Program-made: the position numbers and the translations under genes
Origin: JAHEEL01 sp964195545
GTDB taxonomy: Bacteria > Actinomycetota > Acidimicrobiia > Spongiisociales > UBA5794
DNA length: 49,433 nucleotides
Direction of reading: 5' to 3'
NCBI GenBank assembly: GCA_964195545.1
Contig: CAXMQQ010000063.1
Location: forward strand, 1-49,433
The notes under the pieces: generated by a model
What the model saw: only the letters and a program-made list of their open reading frames with translations
Databases searched by the model: none
What the model was told of the DNA's origin: nothing
Shown: positions 33,852 through 42,058 of the stretch, piece by piece
How positions within the stretch are numbered: position 1 is the stretch's first letter
How the letters are laid out: every line of letters starts with the position of its first letter

Positions 33852-34736
33852 GTGCCGGTTCGGGCCTATTCGGCGCTGAGAGAGCGGCTTACCGATGTGA
33901 GCGGCGTGGTGATGCTCATCGGTGCCACAGAGACCGGCAAGACGACGCTTGCGAAACTCTTCACCATCGATGCTCTCGATGCCGGCCGAACGGTTGCCTA
34001 CGTCGATGGTGACGTCGCTTCGACGATCGCCGGGCCACCGGGATGTGTCGGTGTGAAATACATCAAAGAGCCTTCCGACCTTGATGCGGCGGTGGCACCG
34101 GCTGAGATGCGCTTCGTCGGTTCAACCACTCCCCAAGGGGTCGTGCTCCCGCACGTTGTCGCCGTGGCTTCGCTCGTCGAGGCGGCCCGTTCTCACGCCG
34201 ATCTGGTGATCCTCGACACAAGCAGCGTCGTTGGAGGCGTCGTCGGCCAGACCTTGAAGTACCACCTGTGGGAGTTGACTCAGCCGACCCTCGGCGTCGC
34301 ACTGCAACGTGGAGAGGAACTCGAACCGATCATCGGCATGCTCAGGCGGTTCCTCTCGGCGAAGATCACGACCGTTGAACCGCCGGCCGATGCACCCCTG
34401 CCATCCCCAACGGATCGCCAGGCAAGACAGTCCGATGCCTTTCGCACTGCGCTCTCATCTCCCCTCCAGCGGTGGCGCGTCCAGACAACCGTGTTCGCTC
34501 CGACCCTGCCGGAGGAGTTTGATCTCGACCGACTCAACGGCATGTTGGTCGGTGTGCAAGACGACCAGGGGCGATGCCTCGGACTCGGTGTGGTCGAATC
34601 GACCGATGGTGTGCTGCGGGTCGCGACCCATCACGGCGAGGCGATGCGAGGTCTTCGGCTGGGGTCGATGAGAGTGGACCTCGAGACGTTCGACACGCAA
34701 CGGGTCAGGCTCCGCCAGTTGATCTTTGGAATCTAG
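33852..34736 (+). CDS. Clp1/NOL9-like P-loop protein, possible polynucleotide 5'-kinase
   Basis: A 294-residue NTPase. Walker A is GATETGKTT (about 24-32), a Walker B-like stretch is ADLVILDTSS, and GSTTPQG lies between them. The arrangement resembles the Clp1/Grc3 group of RNA 5'-kinases, and the C-terminal 60 residues form a small beta-rich domain like the Clp1 C-terminal part. I start at the GTG at 33852 with GGAGG seven bases upstream, not at the ORF's first in-frame start codon. It follows the synthetase-amidotransferase gene by 96 nt in the same direction. An RNA-kinase role is inference from motifs. Confidence 0.65.
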   Translation: MPVRAYSALRERLTDVSGVVMLIGATETGKTTLAKLFTIDALDAGRTVAYVDGDVASTIAGPPGCVGVKYIKEPSDLDAAVAPAEMRFVGSTTPQGVVLPHVVAVASLVEAARSHADLVILDTSSVVGGVVGQTLKYHLWELTQPTLGVALQRGEELEPIIGMLRRFLSAKITTVEPPADAPLPSPTDRQARQSDAFRTALSSPLQRWRVQTTVFAPTLPEEFDLDRLNGMLVGVQDDQGRCLGLGVVESTDGVLRVATHHGEAMRGLRLGSMRVDLETFDTQRVRLRQLIFGI

Positions 34737-34750
34737 GTGCCCCCGGCGCC

Positions 34751-34770
34751 GGTAGTCGGTATCCGGTATC
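34751..34770. repeat. GTAGTCG/GTATCCG repeat
   Basis: GTAGTCG is followed directly by two GTATCCG units, just after the stop of the Clp1-like gene. Degenerate CCTGTC units follow up to about 34812. Confidence 0.7.
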
Positions 34771-34816
34771 CGCCGAAGTGTCCCCTGTCTGGCTGACCCC
34801 TGTCGCCTGTAGTTGG

Positions 34817-34896
34817 GGATGGCCCGAGGAGCCTTTGCAGGTGTTCCCTGCACTTCCCCGAACGAGGTTTGACTGCTCCGGCACCTTGGGCCATCC
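34817..34896. ncRNA. possible structured RNA (unassigned)
   Basis: This 80-nt segment can fold on either strand. The outer stem GGATGGCCC (34817-34825) pairs with GGGCCATCC (34888-34896), an inner stem GGAGC (34828-34832) pairs with GCTCC (34875-34879), and two hairpins sit inside: TGCAGG/CCTGCA (34836-34852) and CCCC/GAGG near 34856-34867. The result is a cloverleaf-like junction. It does not match tRNA, SRP RNA or any riboswitch I know. No promoter is obvious, and it sits between convergent genes. Confidence 0.3.
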
Positions 34897-35023
34897 ATAG
34901 TCGACCCTACGGATACTGCAAGCCGGGTTCAACCCTCCTGATCGGTCAAGGAACGGAAATCCTCGCGCTCTGCGGCTGTCTATCTCGCCTTAAGTCAGGG
35001 TATCTGTCCTTCGCCGTGACGCG

Positions 35024-35064
35024 TTCTCCACATATCCACAGCTATCCACAGGCGCTTGTGCACA
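35024..35064. promoter_or_regulatory. cluster of four DnaA-box-like 9-mers
   Basis: TTCTCCACA (35024), ATATCCACA (35032), CTATCCACA (35042) and TTGTGCACA (35056) all point the same way within 41 bp. The last fits TTRTNCACA exactly and the others differ from TTATCCACA by one or two bases. No dnaA, dnaN or AT-rich unwinding region is present, so this is not clearly an origin. The rest of 34897-35023 shows nothing I recognise. Confidence 0.4.
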
Positions 35065-35085
35065 ACGTGGTGTCAGCAACTTCTT

Positions 35086-36336
35086 CTACAAGAGATTTCG
35101 CGTACTGGCGGGGCCGCCCACGATGCCGCCGTAAAGGTCGAGGAGACGATCGGCGGTCCCATCCCATGAGAACCGGGCCGCGAATTCGACTGCGCCGGTC
35201 GAGAGATTCGATCGGAAATCTGGATGATCGAGGATGGCTCTCGCTGCAGCGGCGAACAAGTGAGGATCATGGTCATCGACGAGCAGACCCGAGGTCGAAG
35301 CTCCAATGACGTAGGGCAGTCCGCCGACGCGGGCAGCCACGACCGGTAGACCCGACGCCTGGGCTTCAGCGGCGACAAGTCCGAATGACTCGGAATGCGA
35401 TGGCATGACGAGAAGATCTGCAGCCCGGTAGTAGTCGACGAGGCTTCCGTGAGGTTGGGGTGGGACGAACCGAACCCGTTCGGCGACACCCATTGCGACC
35501 GCCCGAGAGCGAAGGCGCTCGACCTCCGCCGGACCGTCAGGACCGCTCGGGCCCCCGACGATCATGAGCACCGGTCGTCCAGATCCCGTAGCCAGGGTCT
35601 CAGGGAGGAGTGAGAGCATGTCGATCGCCACGTCGAATCCCTTGTGCGCCTGAATCCGGCCAACACAGAGGATGAGCGGCTCAATACCGATCCCGATTCT
35701 GGCTCGGGCCTCGCTGCGATCGCCGGGCGTGAAGAGGGAGTGATCGATCCCGGGTTGGGAGATGCAGAGACGCTCCGGGCTTGCTGCATAGTGCTCGATC
35801 AGGTCAGCGAACTCATACGGGGTAGAGGCGATCACACAATCCGAGCTGGCGATGACCCCATCCTCGGCCCGGAGTCTGGCGACACTCGATGGTGCCTCGT
35901 CGCCTCGCCTGGCGACATCCTTGACGCGACCGAGCGTGTGGAACGAGTTAGCGAGCGCAAGGCCGTGCGCCTCCTTGATCAGCACACCCGCCCAGCCTGA
36001 AAGCCAGTAGTGGGAGTGGACCAGATCGAATCCAGAGTTCCTGGTCTGTGCAACGACACCTTCTCCGAACTCAGCCACATGCGCAATGAGTTCGGAGATC
36101 GGCAGAGGCCGGGGCGGCCCGGCATCGACGTAGACGACCTGGTATCCGTCGCGGACGTTGATCGTTGCCGGTTGATCGGGATCAGTCCGGCGGGTGAAGA
36201 CGACGGCCTCGATGCCACGGCCGGCCATGGTGCATGCGAGTTCGTCTACGTAGACGTTCATTCCCCCTGCGTTGCCGACGCCCGGCTGGAGCAGGGGGGA
36301 GGTGTGCATCGCCAGGTAGGCGACTCGTTCGATCAC
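35086..36336 (-). CDS. mshA: MshA-like GT4 glycosyltransferase (mycothiol biosynthesis)
   Basis: A 416-residue GT-B glycosyltransferase. MshA joins GlcNAc from UDP-GlcNAc to inositol-3-phosphate, the first step of mycothiol synthesis. The N-terminal motif VGNAGGMNVYVDELA, the acceptor-side HSHYWLSGW, and the donor-domain SHSESFGLVAAEAQASGLPVVA (E-X7-E) match MshA and close relatives such as sucrose-phosphate-synthase-like GT4 enzymes. Those relatives are the main alternative. Its ATG overlaps the stop of the GNAT gene as ATGA. mshB, mshC and mshD are not in the window. Confidence 0.82.
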   Translation of the reverse strand: MIERVAYLAMHTSPLLQPGVGNAGGMNVYVDELACTMAGRGIEAVVFTRRTDPDQPATINVRDGYQVVYVDAGPPRPLPISELIAHVAEFGEGVVAQTRNSGFDLVHSHYWLSGWAGVLIKEAHGLALANSFHTLGRVKDVARRGDEAPSSVARLRAEDGVIASSDCVIASTPYEFADLIEHYAASPERLCISQPGIDHSLFTPGDRSEARARIGIGIEPLILCVGRIQAHKGFDVAIDMLSLLPETLATGSGRPVLMIVGGPSGPDGPAEVERLRSRAVAMGVAERVRFVPPQPHGSLVDYYRAADLLVMPSHSESFGLVAAEAQASGLPVVAARVGGLPYVIGASTSGLLVDDHDPHLFAAAARAILDHPDFRSNLSTGAVEFAARFSWDGTADRLLDLYGGIVGGPASTRNLL

Positions 36337-37250
36337 GGGAACCTCCCCTGGAGGATGGCCAGCGGTCGGTCGATCGCTCCGAGCCGATACTTGTACTGCT
36401 CCTCACCCTTGAGGAAGTCGAAACGGCGCAACCCGTTGTCGATGGATCGTTCGATCATCAAAGCGAGCAGCACGATTCCGGGAGAGGCGTCCGAGGCGTC
36501 CTCGGCGTACGACGAGTTGTAGAGATAGAGAGCGTCGGTATCGACGAAGCCGAATGCCGCCGCTACGGGTGTTCCGGCGACCCTGAGGAGATCGACGGCG
36601 GCTCCCGCCTCCGTGATGAGCGTCCAGAAGAAGCGTTCCATCGCATCCGTCATGAACTGACCTTTGTCGCGCTGTGACGATCGGTGCATCGCGATGAACG
36701 CATCGAAGGCTTCGGAATCGGTGCGACGTTCGAGCAGCGGCTCTCCGAGGGATTCGGCGAAGCGGCGACGCTTCCTCCGGAGTTCGTGTCGCCGCTTCTT
36801 GGGGAGAGACTCGAGCCATACCTCTTTGCCGATCGGAAGATCGATGACCAATGTGGCACCGTGAGAGCTGGATGCGGTGGGGACGCCGGCAGCGGTGAAA
36901 GCCGATGCGAGCGGCCGCGCGGCTTCAATCGGGAGGCTGTCGAACGAGAAGGCGGCTCCGGAGTATCGCTTCGCCACCAGTGCCATGCACTCGTCCAAGG
37001 GCCCACCGAGAGGCGTGTGATAGTCGGTCAGATCGGCCTCACCCGAGAGACGAACGACCCCCTGGTCGATCCAGAGCGGCACGGCCCCGGCTGCCGAAAC
37101 CGCGATGGGTGCTTCAGCATCCGGAGCGATGCGGTGCCGCCTCCACGCTTCCAGAAACGGCCCGGTTGGAAACGGTCCGGTCATCGGTGCGGCGGGTTCA
37201 AGGATCCTCGGGACGTCGTCCCACGAATTGATGAGATGGGCCAAGATCAA
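36333..37250 (-). CDS. GNAT-type acetyltransferase (BioF2-like/FemAB-related)
   Basis: A 305-residue protein. The C-terminal half carries the BioF2-like GNAT fold: LPKKRRHELRRKRRRF, a central MHRSSQRDKGQF, and the hallmark end FDFLKGEEQYKYRLG. Relatives act in cell-envelope or exopolysaccharide synthesis, some transferring aminoacyl groups. The start is a TTG directly after the asparaginase stop; the ATG at 37184 would remove residues that fit the family's first block. Translation is probably coupled on both sides. Confidence 0.75.
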   Translation of the reverse strand: MILAHLINSWDDVPRILEPAAPMTGPFPTGPFLEAWRRHRIAPDAEAPIAVSAAGAVPLWIDQGVVRLSGEADLTDYHTPLGGPLDECMALVAKRYSGAAFSFDSLPIEAARPLASAFTAAGVPTASSSHGATLVIDLPIGKEVWLESLPKKRRHELRRKRRRFAESLGEPLLERRTDSEAFDAFIAMHRSSQRDKGQFMTDAMERFFWTLITEAGAAVDLLRVAGTPVAAAFGFVDTDALYLYNSSYAEDASDASPGIVLLALMIERSIDNGLRRFDFLKGEEQYKYRLGAIDRPLAILQGRFP

Positions 37251-38177
37251 CTACTCCAGGATGAGGGCGCCGACCGGCTTGCCCCCGCCGAGCAACGGCG
37301 GTGCCGCTTCGGACTCGAGGGCCTCGCGCATCACGTCGGAGACCAAGCCGAGCTCGTTCGCTGCCGCGATCACTGCTGCAACGGCAACTTCAGTCTCTCC
37401 GGAAGTGGCCTTCGCCGCAATGCCGATCCCGTGTCGGCCAATCCCGATCTGGCCCTCTGCTCCCACCTTGACCGGGCCACCCCACCATCGGGCCAGCTTG
37501 CCGTCGGGTCGGGAGCTGTCTGCGACGAGGGAAGGGAATCGGGAGACCGCGTCGGCGGCGGGTCGACAGCGCTCGGAGGAACTCAAGCTGGCGAACGCCC
37601 GGGCCAGTCCGCGAACCGAACCGCGCAATGTTGGTGCACCGCACCCGTCGACTCCGACCGGCTCGGACCGGATTCCGGTCGCGTCGGATACGAGTTCGAC
37701 GATGCGTCGCTGGAGTGGATGATCCCGATCGAGGTAGGTGCCGATCGGCCAGCCCTGGATCACGCACGCTCCCAGCATGGCGGCATGCTTTCCGGAGCAG
37801 TTGTGGAAGATCCGTTTCGGGGAGCGGACGCCGCGACGCACCTGGAGATCTCTCGCCCCGAACGAGAGAGGCCACGATGGGGGACACTGGAGTGCCGATT
37901 CGTCGAGACCGGACTCGTTCAATATCGATCGGACGGTCGCGATGTGAATGGGCCAGCCGCCGTGACTGGCACTGGCAACAGCGAGGTGCTCGACCGGTAG
38001 CTCGAGACCAGCTTCGAGTGCCACCGTTGCCTGGAATGGTTTCACGGCCGAGCGGTAGAACAAGGGCTGGTCGGGATCGCCGGATCGGTACAACTCGGCC
38101 CCGTTGGCGTCGACTGCGACGGCAGACGCCTCGTGGCTCGATTCAGAGAGATCGGTACGGACGGTGAGGAACCGCAA
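37251..38177 (-). CDS. asparaginase II-like protein (AnsA/PF06089 family)
   Basis: A 308-residue protein of the thermolabile asparaginase II family found mainly in Rhizobium and actinobacteria, unrelated to the E. coli type. Family stretches include FYRSAVKPFQ near the start, HNCSGKHAAMLGAC, GVDGCGAPT, RPDGKLARWW and the C-terminal VGALILE. It is expected to hydrolyse L-asparagine to aspartate and ammonia. The start is a TTG at 38177, immediately after the RsiG-like gene. There is no Shine-Dalgarno, so coupling is likely. Confidence 0.82.
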   Translation of the reverse strand: MRFLTVRTDLSESSHEASAVAVDANGAELYRSGDPDQPLFYRSAVKPFQATVALEAGLELPVEHLAVASASHGGWPIHIATVRSILNESGLDESALQCPPSWPLSFGARDLQVRRGVRSPKRIFHNCSGKHAAMLGACVIQGWPIGTYLDRDHPLQRRIVELVSDATGIRSEPVGVDGCGAPTLRGSVRGLARAFASLSSSERCRPAADAVSRFPSLVADSSRPDGKLARWWGGPVKVGAEGQIGIGRHGIGIAAKATSGETEVAVAAVIAAANELGLVSDVMREALESEAAPPLLGGGKPVGALILE

Positions 38178-38182
38178 GGCGG

Positions 38183-38725
38183 CTACTGCGCTTCGAACAG
38201 GTCGGTCGTGTCGACGAGCCCACTACGGTACCGGCGGGTGATCTCCGCGTTGATGAGGTCGAAAATGTCGTAGACAGATCGCCGCTGGTTTGAGATCTGT
38301 TGCTCTGCCTCGGCAAGCGTCTCCTGGATGTCCTGGAGCTCATCATCCTCGAGACTCGGGAGATGGGCGAGGAAGCCGTCTCCGAGCACTCGATCGATCG
38401 ACCGATTCCCGGTGCCGCTGAGCTCCGGGAGCGCTAGGGAGAGATCCTTCGGAATCGTGTTGCGGCTTGGTCCATCGATTCCATCAGCGAGAATCTGAGG
38501 CAGCGCCTCGATCAACGAGCGTGTCTCTTCACCGGATCGGCGCTTCATCTCGAATGAGAGAAGATCCATGCGGCCGTGAAGCATCCGACGATAGAACGAG
38601 AACTCAGTGTCGAGATCGTCGAGAACCCGTCTCCGGTCCCTGAGCTCCTCCATCGACAGTGATTCGAGATCCTGCACATAGGCCGGATCAGTCACTTGAT
38701 CGATACGTCTTCTGCGCGGTTCCAC
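38183..38725 (-). CDS. RsiG-like anti-sigma factor family protein
   Basis: A 180-residue, largely helical protein of the actinobacterial aerial-mycelium/RsiG group. Streptomyces RsiG binds c-di-GMP through two copies of E(X)3S(X)2R(X)3Q(X)3D and holds the sigma factor WhiG. Here the first copy reads Asp39-Ser43-Arg46-His50-Asp54 and the second Glu141-Ser145-Arg148-Tyr152-Asp156, with the same spacing and Gln replaced by His or Tyr. The middle (about 70-120) is a linker. No whiG homologue is nearby. The GTG start has GGGAG upstream. It heads the run asparaginase, GNAT, mshA. Confidence 0.65.
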   Translation of the reverse strand: MEPRRRRIDQVTDPAYVQDLESLSMEELRDRRRVLDDLDTEFSFYRRMLHGRMDLLSFEMKRRSGEETRSLIEALPQILADGIDGPSRNTIPKDLSLALPELSGTGNRSIDRVLGDGFLAHLPSLEDDELQDIQETLAEAEQQISNQRRSVYDIFDLINAEITRRYRSGLVDTTDLFEAQ

Positions 38726-38753
38726 TGGTGCGGCTCCCCGTGTGTGGCCTATG

Positions 38754-39902
38754 TCAGGGACAATAGTGGCGCACGGTCGGATAGGGATTGACCGCCACGC
38801 CGCCGGGACGGACCTCGAAGTGGAGATGCGGCGAGGTGTAGCGGGCGTTGCCGCTGTTTCCGAGGAAGCCGACGACCGTACCGGCCCTCACGTTCTGACC
38901 GGAGGAGATGTTCGTCGGGTGCCGCTCAAGGTGCGTGTAGTAGTAGACGGTGCCGTCCGCGGCATAGAGGTGAGTCGAGCGACCACCGAGGCTGTTCGAC
39001 GAGAATTTGATTCGGCCGTCGACGACCGCGATGAGCGGCGTGTTGCGGCTGTTGAACATGTCGACGCCCTTGTGGCGCCGGCCGCCGGAGCGGGGGAAGC
39101 CCCACGAGTCGATGAACGAAGCGCCGCCCTGGACGGGACAGTAGAAATTAGGGGTTGCGGCGGGTGGTAGCCCGGCTGCGGTTCCTGACTTGGAGTTGGC
39201 CGCGGCGACGTCACGTGCCTTCTTGAGCGCAACCGCAGCCTGGAGTTCGCGTCGCTCCTTGGCGAGGTTGTCGATCGCTCGTTGTTCGGCCGCGCTGGCC
39301 TGGCTGTAGACGGCCCGTGCCTGTTCGCTCAGCGTGCTGGCTCGCTCAGCGGCCGCTGCTGTTTCCTCTTCGACCGCTTCGACCTCTACCTGCTGAGCGA
39401 CAAGATCGACCTTGAGGCGGTCCATCTCTCTTGACACGGCTTGGTAGCGATCGAGATCGGCGAGATCGCGGCTTGCAGCGTTGCTCATGAGTTGCTGTGA
39501 GGTGAGAAGATCCTGGATCGTGCCGGCCTCGAACGCGGCAGAGACGATCGCGCGGCCACCGGACGTGTACGCCTCGAGGAAGAGTTGCTGGGCGTTCTCC
39601 TTGAGCGCGCCGACCTCGTCCTCGTAGGTCACAATCCTGCTCTCGGTGAGACCGATCGTGTAGACGAGATTCTCCAGACGGCTCGTGACCACGTCGAGGT
39701 CGAGGATCGCGGCTTCAAGGTCATCCTGTGCCTGCCGCCACCGCGAATACGCCTGCGACGTGTTCCCTTGGGCCTGATCGACCTGGCTCTCGGCCCGATC
39801 GACGTCACCCTCTGTCTGAGCGGACGCGCCGATGGGCACGATCGCAAGTAGAGCGACGACGAGAAGGAGTAGGAGGCCGCGTGAGGCGCGGTGCGAAACC
39901 AT
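38754..39902 (-). CDS. M23 (LytM/NlpD-type) peptidoglycan hydrolase with coiled coil
   Basis: A 382-residue secreted protein. The signal peptide (1-28) ends in ASA-Q. A long coiled coil covers about 30-235. The C-terminal LytM domain (about 250-380) has the zinc ligands HKGVDM and HLHFE. The layout matches EnvC/NlpD-like cell-separation factors, either an active endopeptidase or an activator. Both metal motifs are intact here, so activity is plausible. TAGCCT lies 9 nt before the ATG. It precedes the RsiG-like gene by 28 nt. Confidence 0.9.
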   Translation of the reverse strand: MVSHRASRGLLLLLVVALLAIVPIGASAQTEGDVDRAESQVDQAQGNTSQAYSRWRQAQDDLEAAILDLDVVTSRLENLVYTIGLTESRIVTYEDEVGALKENAQQLFLEAYTSGGRAIVSAAFEAGTIQDLLTSQQLMSNAASRDLADLDRYQAVSREMDRLKVDLVAQQVEVEAVEEETAAAAERASTLSEQARAVYSQASAAEQRAIDNLAKERRELQAAVALKKARDVAAANSKSGTAAGLPPAATPNFYCPVQGGASFIDSWGFPRSGGRRHKGVDMFNSRNTPLIAVVDGRIKFSSNSLGGRSTHLYAADGTVYYYTHLERHPTNISSGQNVRAGTVVGFLGNSGNARYTSPHLHFEVRPGGVAVNPYPTVRHYCP

Positions 39903-39911
39903 AGGTGAATC

Positions 39912-39917
39912 AGGCTA
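39912..39917 (-). promoter_or_regulatory. -10 element for M23 hydrolase gene
   Basis: TAGCCT on the minus strand ends 9 nt before the ATG at 39902. Confidence 0.4.
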
Positions 39918-39953
39918 ATGGGGGATTCGAGAAACGGACAGTCCTGGTGAGCG

Positions 39954-40955
39954 CTATCCGAGGCCTACGAGTGCGAGCCAGTAGAGGGGTGCGGCGAGCC
40001 ACAGACCGTCAAGCGGGGCGAGCTGTCCAGGCAGCCGGACTGTGTGGACGATCGAGCCGGAACGGATCATGGATCCGAGAACTCTGCCTGCGATCAATCC
40101 GGCAGCGACGGCGACGGCGGCGAAAAGTCCGGTCGCGAGATCGATCTCGGTGGCAGCGACCCCGGTGATGAGTCCGGCAGCGAGGGCTCCAACAAGCGTG
40201 CCAACGTTCGGATCGATCGCCTGTCCTCCGTACACGGCAGTGACCAGGGCAGCGATGATCGCGACGGAAACGATCAGAATGAACGACAGAGCCACGGTCG
40301 TCGACATCATGCGCAACATGACGAGAGCACCAGAGCCGGTAGCGGCAACCACGGCGACCGCGGCGGTCATGGCGATCGATTCGACTCCCCGCCACCGCCC
40401 TTCGAAGATGGGCCAGAAGACGACGATCAAAACCGCGGCTGCGAGCCCGCCCGCAAATCCTTCGTATCCCCATGCATAGGTTGCGGCCGCTGCGATGGGC
40501 GGAGCGAACAGCGTGGCGTAGAGGTTGATGGAACTATCCCCAGCGGAGTTGGTGTCCGCGAGATCCCAGAGCCAGGCGAGTGCAGCACCGACCGAGATGA
40601 CAACGAACCACTCGAGCGGAACCCATGCCGCGACGAGGAGTGCAGCAAGGACGATGACCGAGAGGATGTTCTCCGCAGGATCGACTGCGAGAGTCGGCCT
40701 GGTCTGAGGGGCCGCGTACGACCCACCGGAAACGGGCGGGATGATGGCCATCTCGTCGTCCACACCGACCGGCGCTGATCGATCGACTGGATCGCCATTC
40801 ACCCAGACACCTGCGCTGGTAAGACCGTTCTCGAACGCTGATCCATACTCTGCGGCGGCGCGATCAAGGATCTCACCGACCGTGCCCTCCTCAACGACGA
40901 CAGTGTCGGTTCCGGCTATCTCTCTGAATCGAGCGAACAATCGAAGTGTTGGCAT
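39954..40955 (-). CDS. MoaD/ThiS domain fused to a CdsA-like membrane protein
   Basis: A 333-residue protein with two unlike parts. Residues 1-78 resemble the MoaD/ThiS ubiquitin fold: MPTLRLFARFREIAG, VNGDPV, and the end IIPPVSGG. In true sulfur carriers the GG is the free C-terminus; here SYAAP and the rest follow. Residues about 95-333 hold seven or eight membrane helices. The end (SMIRSG, LPGQLAPLDGLWLAAPLYWL) resembles the CDP-diglyceride synthase (CdsA) C-terminal signature, with some catalytic residues uncertain. An open frame runs to 41078, but TACCCT sits 8 nt before the ATG at 40955, which also gives the exact MoaD start. Function is unknown. Confidence 0.72.
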   Translation of the reverse strand: MPTLRLFARFREIAGTDTVVVEEGTVGEILDRAAAEYGSAFENGLTSAGVWVNGDPVDRSAPVGVDDEMAIIPPVSGGSYAAPQTRPTLAVDPAENILSVIVLAALLVAAWVPLEWFVVISVGAALAWLWDLADTNSAGDSSINLYATLFAPPIAAAATYAWGYEGFAGGLAAAVLIVVFWPIFEGRWRGVESIAMTAAVAVVAATGSGALVMLRMMSTTVALSFILIVSVAIIAALVTAVYGGQAIDPNVGTLVGALAAGLITGVAATEIDLATGLFAAVAVAAGLIAGRVLGSMIRSGSIVHTVRLPGQLAPLDGLWLAAPLYWLALVGLG

Positions 40956-40963
40956 CGGCGGCA

Positions 40964-40969
40964 AGGGTA
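40964..40969 (-). promoter_or_regulatory. -10 element for the leaderless MoaD-CdsA gene
   Basis: TACCCT on the minus strand ends 8 nt before the ATG at 40955, with no Shine-Dalgarno. Confidence 0.45.
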
Positions 40970-41116
40970 GTCGGGTCGTGGGCCACGCCGAGGACTGCTG
41001 GTCCACGCATCCCTGGTGTGTCTCGCCGCGCGGTCCGGTCTCGCGGGTGTCGTCGCACGGACAGACGATCTGGGCCATAATCCAGGCGGCTCATCGCAAT
41101 GCTTGGAGCAGCACCA

Positions 41117-42058
41117 ATGAACGGCACCCAGGACCCCGAAGCCGGGACCGACGACACGCTCCGCGTCGACATCGTCGAGGTCGGCGCGAGAGACGGACTC
41201 CAGAACGAATCGGTCGCGATTCCTACCGCGGGCAAGCTCGAACTCATCGAGCGACTCGTCGCGACGGGTGTGCGTCGTCTCGAGATCGCCTCATTCGTGC
41301 ATCCTGGTCGCGTGCCCCAGATGGCGGACGCCGAGGCGGTTGTCGATGCCCTCGGACCGAGTCCGGATGGCGTTTCGTTCATCGGCCTCGTCCTGAATCG
41401 GAGAGGTCTTGATCGAGCCCTCGCAACCACCGTCGATGAGATCAACTTCGTCGTGGGTGCCTCCGACGCTTTCAACCAGGCGAATGCCGGAGCGTCTCCG
41501 CAGACCACGATGACGGAGATCGAGTCGATGCTGTCGCATACCGGGGGTCACCGGACAACCGTCACCATCTCGGTTGCCTTTGGGTGTCCATACGACGGCG
41601 CTGTTCCCGTCGACGCCGTTGTCGAGCTTGCGGCCCGGGCGTCGAGCTCCGGAGCCGATGAGATCGCACTGGGTGACACGATCGGCGTCGCGGTCCCTTC
41701 ACAGGTGACCGCGGTGATCGAAGAGGTGGGGGCGGTTGTCGATGTGCCGTTGCGCGGCCATTTCCACGACACCAGGAACACTGCTGTGGCCAATGCCGCC
41801 GCGGCATACGCAGCTGGCGTGTCCGTACTCGACGCCTCGGTGGGAGGGGCAGGCGGGTGCCCGTTCGCACCGAACGCCACCGGCAACGTTGCCACCGAGG
41901 ACCTCATCTACCTCTTCGAGCGCATGGGTATCGCGACAGGCATCGATCCTGAGAAGATGATCGAGACGACCCACTGGCTCGAAACTCAAATCAGCAAGAA
42001 GCTGCCGTCGGCCCTGTCCCGGGCAGGATGGTGGGGCCAACAGGACCGTATTCCGTAG
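41117..42058 (+). CDS. hydroxymethylglutaryl-CoA lyase
   Basis: A DRE-TIM metallolyase of 313 residues that cleaves HMG-CoA to acetyl-CoA and acetoacetate, the last step of leucine breakdown. Motifs: EVGARDGLQNE at the N-terminus (metal-binding Asp), GHFHDTRNT (metal His pair), and GAGGCPFAPNATGNVATED with the catalytic cysteine. Related isopropylmalate or citramalate synthases lack this last motif. GGAG precedes the ATG at 41117; the ATG at 41099 is less likely. Its stop is embedded in a CCGTATTCCGTAG repeat, so the last residues (DRIP) may be repeat-derived. No liuABC genes are adjacent. Confidence 0.9.
   Translation: MNGTQDPEAGTDDTLRVDIVEVGARDGLQNESVAIPTAGKLELIERLVATGVRRLEIASFVHPGRVPQMADAEAVVDALGPSPDGVSFIGLVLNRRGLDRALATTVDEINFVVGASDAFNQANAGASPQTTMTEIESMLSHTGGHRTTVTISVAFGCPYDGAVPVDAVVELAARASSSGADEIALGDTIGVAVPSQVTAVIEEVGAVVDVPLRGHFHDTRNTAVANAAAAYAAGVSVLDASVGGAGGCPFAPNATGNVATEDLIYLFERMGIATGIDPEKMIETTHWLETQISKKLPSALSRAGWWGQQDRIP

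Noticed and set aside
34928..34960. tRNA-like T-arm (GGGTTCAACCC)
   Set aside because: The five-base stem around the TTCAACC loop does not pair, and no acceptor, D or anticodon arm can be placed around it.
34737..35085. Replication origin
   Set aside because: DnaA-like boxes are present, but dnaA, dnaN and an AT-rich unwinding element are absent.
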